50,629 nucleotides of DNA. It comes from a virus. The notes under the pieces are model-generated. The model was given only the letters and a program-made list of their open reading frames with translations. It ran no database searches and was not told where the DNA came from. Positions 48,172-50,629 of the stretch are shown here, piece after piece. The stretch covers positions 1 through 50,629 of IMG/VR virus record IMGVR_UViG_3300045836_000169. One strand, 5' to 3'. Each line of letters begins with the position of its first letter. Position 1 is the stretch's first letter. A program made the translations under genes and the position numbers.

Positions 48172-48473
48172 GCCTGCACCACCAGCTCCCACGCCTCGTC
48201 CACCCACTCGGCGCGCATCCCGGCCGCCGCAAGCGCCTCGCGCAGCTGCTCGAACTTCGCCGTCAGCTCCTCCACGCCGAGCATCTGGTGCCACTGCACG
48301 CGCGGGCCGCCCTGCTCGCTGCCCTCGATGACGACGTACCCGGCGACCACCAGCATGCGGCCGGTATGGTCCTGCGTGCGTCCGACCTTGGCCGCGGGGA
48401 AGCCTGCCGCGGCGAGGGCGACGCGCACGCGTTCGGCGGCGAGGATCGGATCGGTGGTCAGCGGGCTGTTCAC
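48168..48473 (-). CDS. Hypothetical alpha+beta protein
   Basis: 101 residues. AAERVRVALAAAGFPAAKVG, then MLVVAGYVVIEGSE and a C-terminal helix-strand (FEQLREALAAAGMRAEWVDEAWELVV). Two helix-strand units suggest a ferredoxin-like fold. No family recognised. Confidence 0.7.
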   Translation of the reverse strand: MNSPLTTDPILAAERVRVALAAAGFPAAKVGRTQDHTGRMLVVAGYVVIEGSEQGGPRVQWHQMLGVEELTAKFEQLREALAAAGMRAEWVDEAWELVVQA

Positions 48474-48506
48474 CCGCCCATCATCACCTGACGAACGCCA
48501 GCAGCG

Positions 48507-49661
48507 CTATCGCTTCGGGCGCTTGCCGGTCGCGGCCTCGCGCGCGGTGAGCCGGTGGTGCTCGGGCAGGTCGGTGCGTCGGTGCCAGTCGCCGGCGTGC
48601 TGCGAGGGGACGCGGCCGAGTCCGCGGCACTGGCGGCAGTGGTCGTAGGGGTAGGCCTTGCGTGCTAAGGCGGCGAGCTTGCGGCGTGAGGGTGCGCGTT
48701 CGCCGGCGCCCTCGCACTCGGCGAGGATCCGCGCGATGTAGTCGGCGCGCAGCTTGTCGGTCAGGGGCCGGTTGACGATGCCCTGGTCGCAGGCCCGACA
48801 CTCGAGGGTCGGGCCTGCCTGGCGCTTGCGTCCGGCCTGGCGGACGGCGCGGCGCTGCTTCGCGTCGAGGTTGCCGCGCTTGCGGCTTGCGAGCCATCCG
48901 GCGACGCCGGGCAGGCCGGCGTCGGTCATGGCGCGCCGGGAGAGGGTTTTGCGCTGGCCGCGGGCGGTGCGTCCGTGGGTGGGGCACGAGACGGAGCCGC
49001 TGACCATGCCGTTGGTGATGACGGCGATGCGGCCGGTGCCCTGGCAGGGGCAGGTGACGGCGAGGTAGACGCCGCGCAGGTTCTTGCCGGGCACCGCGCT
49101 CGGATCGGGGGCGGGTCCGATCTTCTTGCGCGGGGTGCGGGGTTTGGCCGGCTTGCAGGCTGGCCGAGGTGTCGGCTTGGGTTGAGCCCGCGCGGGCGCG
49201 ATCTTCTTCGCTGGCACCTTCGGTGCGCGGGCTCGCTTCGCGGGAGGATCGCCGGGCAGGCCTGCGGCCAGTCGCTCGGCGCGTTCCTGCGCTTCCCGCA
49301 GCGCCTTCTGTGCCTGCGCCCAGGTGATCGGTTTGCCGGTGTGCGGGTTGACCGCGATGGGCGGGTTGGGCTTGCGTACGCGCGACGGCCTGGGTGTGGC
49401 CTTCTTCGCCGCGGCGGCCTTCTTGCGGGCCTGCTGCGCGGCGCGCTGGGCTCTGCGCTTCTCGGCGAGCGCCTTCTGTCGCTCGCGGCGCTGGTGCGCG
49501 CGGTACTGCTTGCGCCGGTTCGTGCTGTTGGTGACGGTCTTGTGCTTCCACGGCGAGGTGACGATCGCCTTGAACGTCTGGTGTTTGCCGCCGGAGATGA
49601 ACCGGGCGGCGATCCGGTTCGGGCGCATCGCCCGCTTCGCGCGGCGGTAGCGGCGGCCCAT
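48507..49661 (-). CDS. Large basic protein with zinc-type motifs, partner of FtsK-like gene
   Basis: 384 residues, extremely Arg/Lys/Ala-rich, with a Lys/Pro linker at about 80-185. Two Cys clusters: CPCQGTGRIAVI ... CPTHGRT (about 205-235), and CRACDQG with CRQCRGLGRVP (about 290-360), the latter like a DnaJ-type zinc finger. Its ATG overlaps the stop of the translocase (ATGA). It probably binds DNA; context suggests work with the translocase. Confidence 0.7.
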   Translation of the reverse strand: MGRRYRRAKRAMRPNRIAARFISGGKHQTFKAIVTSPWKHKTVTNSTNRRKQYRAHQRRERQKALAEKRRAQRAAQQARKKAAAAKKATPRPSRVRKPNPPIAVNPHTGKPITWAQAQKALREAQERAERLAAGLPGDPPAKRARAPKVPAKKIAPARAQPKPTPRPACKPAKPRTPRKKIGPAPDPSAVPGKNLRGVYLAVTCPCQGTGRIAVITNGMVSGSVSCPTHGRTARGQRKTLSRRAMTDAGLPGVAGWLASRKRGNLDAKQRRAVRQAGRKRQAGPTLECRACDQGIVNRPLTDKLRADYIARILAECEGAGERAPSRRKLAALARKAYPYDHCRQCRGLGRVPSQHAGDWHRRTDLPEHHRLTAREAATGKRPKR

Positions 49662-50629
49662 CAGGCGCCCCTGCTCATGCGGCGCTTGATCGCCTCGTCG
49701 TCACGCCAGTAGCGGTAGTCGCGTCCCTCGATGCCGAAGCCGACCGAGCCGCCGGTGCGCCAGAGCTTGCACACGTCGCGCACCCACGCCAGCGAGCAGT
49801 TTTCGTGGCCTGCGGCCTGCGCGGCGGCGGCCAGTTCGCTGACGGTCACACCCTGCTCGAACGTGTCCAGCAGTTCCCACAGCGCCCGGTGCTTCTCGTC
49901 GATCTCGCTGCCGTTGGGGTAGCAGTCCGGGACCGCGCGCAGGTATGGCACGGCGCCGCGGGTGTCCTGCGGCTCGCCGGGCGCACCATTGCCGCTGCCG
50001 CCGGGCGGCGTGGTGCGCGGGGTCGCGCCGACGTCACCGAGCACCGAGGCTGCGGCCTCGGCCGAGCGCGCGTCCAGTGTCGGGCGGGTGTCGGCGTAGC
50101 GCTCGACGTACTCCACGATCTCGTCGTTGCTGACGTAGTAGCCCTTGTACTTGACCGGGATCTTCACGGCCGGGGTGCGCATGTAGAACATGCCGGGCAC
50201 GTACAGGTCGATGTGCGCGCGGTACCCGTCGCCGTGCGCACCCGGCCCTAGGATGATGTTGGTCTGGGAGACCTTGGAGGTCTGGAAGCACACGAGGTTC
50301 TGGATCTGGTCGATGCCGCCCTTGCCGTCGCCGGAGGTGATGGAGCTATCCGGGGACTGGGTGGCCATGACGATCTGGATGCCGAGCGCCCGGTAGACCT
50401 GCACGGCGGTCTCGAAGTTGGAGGCGATGAACTTGATCGCTTCCATGACCTTGGGTGGGAAGGCGTTCTTGCGTACCTTCTTGCTCTGGCGCACCAGTTC
50501 GGCCAGCTCGTCGATGACCACGACGAGGACGGGCCCGTGCTGCGCGGGATCCCACTTCTCCACGGGGGTGCCGGTGCGCTCGCGGATCTCGGCGAGCATG
50601 TCGCCGCGGGCCTTGGCCACCGCCGTGAG
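49661..50629 (-). CDS. FtsK/TraB-like DNA translocase (partial, N-terminus beyond window)
   Basis: About 320 visible residues of a RecA-type DNA pump. Walker B is VLVVVIDELAELV, followed by QIVMATQSPDSSIT and a sensor segment (QTSKVSQTNIILG) as in FtsK/SpoIIIE and TraB motors; Walker A must lie off the right edge. The C-terminal ~75 residues (HRALWELLDTFEQGVTVSELA ... WRTGGSVGFGI) form a winged helix. Such proteins drive plasmid/ICE transfer in actinomycetes and occur in some phages. Confidence 0.85.
   Translation of the reverse strand, partial: LTAVAKARGDMLAEIRERTGTPVEKWDPAQHGPVLVVVIDELAELVRQSKKVRKNAFPPKVMEAIKFIASNFETAVQVYRALGIQIVMATQSPDSSITSGDGKGGIDQIQNLVCFQTSKVSQTNIILGPGAHGDGYRAHIDLYVPGMFYMRTPAVKIPVKYKGYYVSNDEIVEYVERYADTRPTLDARSAEAAASVLGDVGATPRTTPPGGSGNGAPGEPQDTRGAVPYLRAVPDCYPNGSEIDEKHRALWELLDTFEQGVTVSELAAAAQAAGHENCSLAWVRDVCKLWRTGGSVGFGIEGRDYRYWRDDEAIKRRMSRGA

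Noticed and set aside
1-50629. Insertion sequences or transposases
   Set aside because: No DDE/HUH transposase or terminal inverted repeats with target duplication seen; the 52-bp palindrome has no flanking duplication and is explained by promoters.

Overview
The window reads as almost a whole temperate siphovirus (phage, phage-plasmid or its circular/junction form) of a high-GC actinomycete, probably Streptomyces-like. The reasons are very high GC, stop/start codons overlapping as ATGA or GTGA through long operons, many GTG starts, apparent leaderless mRNAs, and protein types common in actinophages. Almost all genes lie on the minus strand. The exceptions are a plus-strand block at 13.8-17.4 kb and single plus genes at 5.3 and 45.9 kb. 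Both window edges cut genes: a C5 DNA methyltransferase at the left and an FtsK/TraB-like translocase at the right. No host gene is recognisable.

Layout by position: (1) 1-5.2 kb is a leftward replication operon: small proteins, a winged-helix initiator with iteron-like repeats inside its gene, a DnaC-like loader, a DnaB-like helicase and a C5 methyltransferase. It is fired by a 52-bp palindrome at 5224-5275 that carries two mirror-image promoters. (2) 5.3-13.1 kb holds early accessory genes: an HTH protein, an adenine/cytosine-N4 type methyltransferase, a DUF4326 protein, two related XRE regulators, zinc-knuckle proteins, a Gp37/Gp68 (DUF5131) protein and a Rad52/Erf-like annealing protein. 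(3) 13.1-18.4 kb is the lysogeny region: XRE repressor, operator-rich switch, excisionase-like gene, tyrosine integrase, attP candidate, and a convergent intergenic region with a compact structured-RNA candidate. (4) 18.5-45.6 kb is the leftward late operon. Read from 45.6 kb downwards it runs terminase small, terminase large, giant portal/MuF fusion, XkdF-like protease, scaffold-like protein, major capsid, connectors, tail tube, frameshifted chaperone, tape measure, tail tip, receptor-binding-like protein, secreted sugar-hydrolase-like protein, HNH, membrane proteins and DUF1906 lysin. It ends in a UUCG-loop terminator. (5) 45.6-50.6 kb holds a ribbon-helix-helix repressor divergent from a small membrane-anchored protein, a papain-like peptidase, small regulators, a basic zinc-binding protein and the FtsK-like translocase.

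How it works together: the repressor and CGTAGA-N7-TCTACR operators probably decide lysis versus lysogeny, and integrase plus the excisionase-like protein move the element. The replication operon copies it from an origin that may lie inside the initiator gene, and the late operon packages DNA, builds the particle and lyses the cell. The most unusual items are the symmetric divergent promoter at 5.25 kb, the portal-ParB-like-NUDIX-MuF fusion, the RHH/moron control unit at 45.8 kb, the three-way-junction RNA candidate at 17.55 kb, and an FtsK/TraB-type translocase on a phage genome. All domain names rest on reading motifs; no database search was run.
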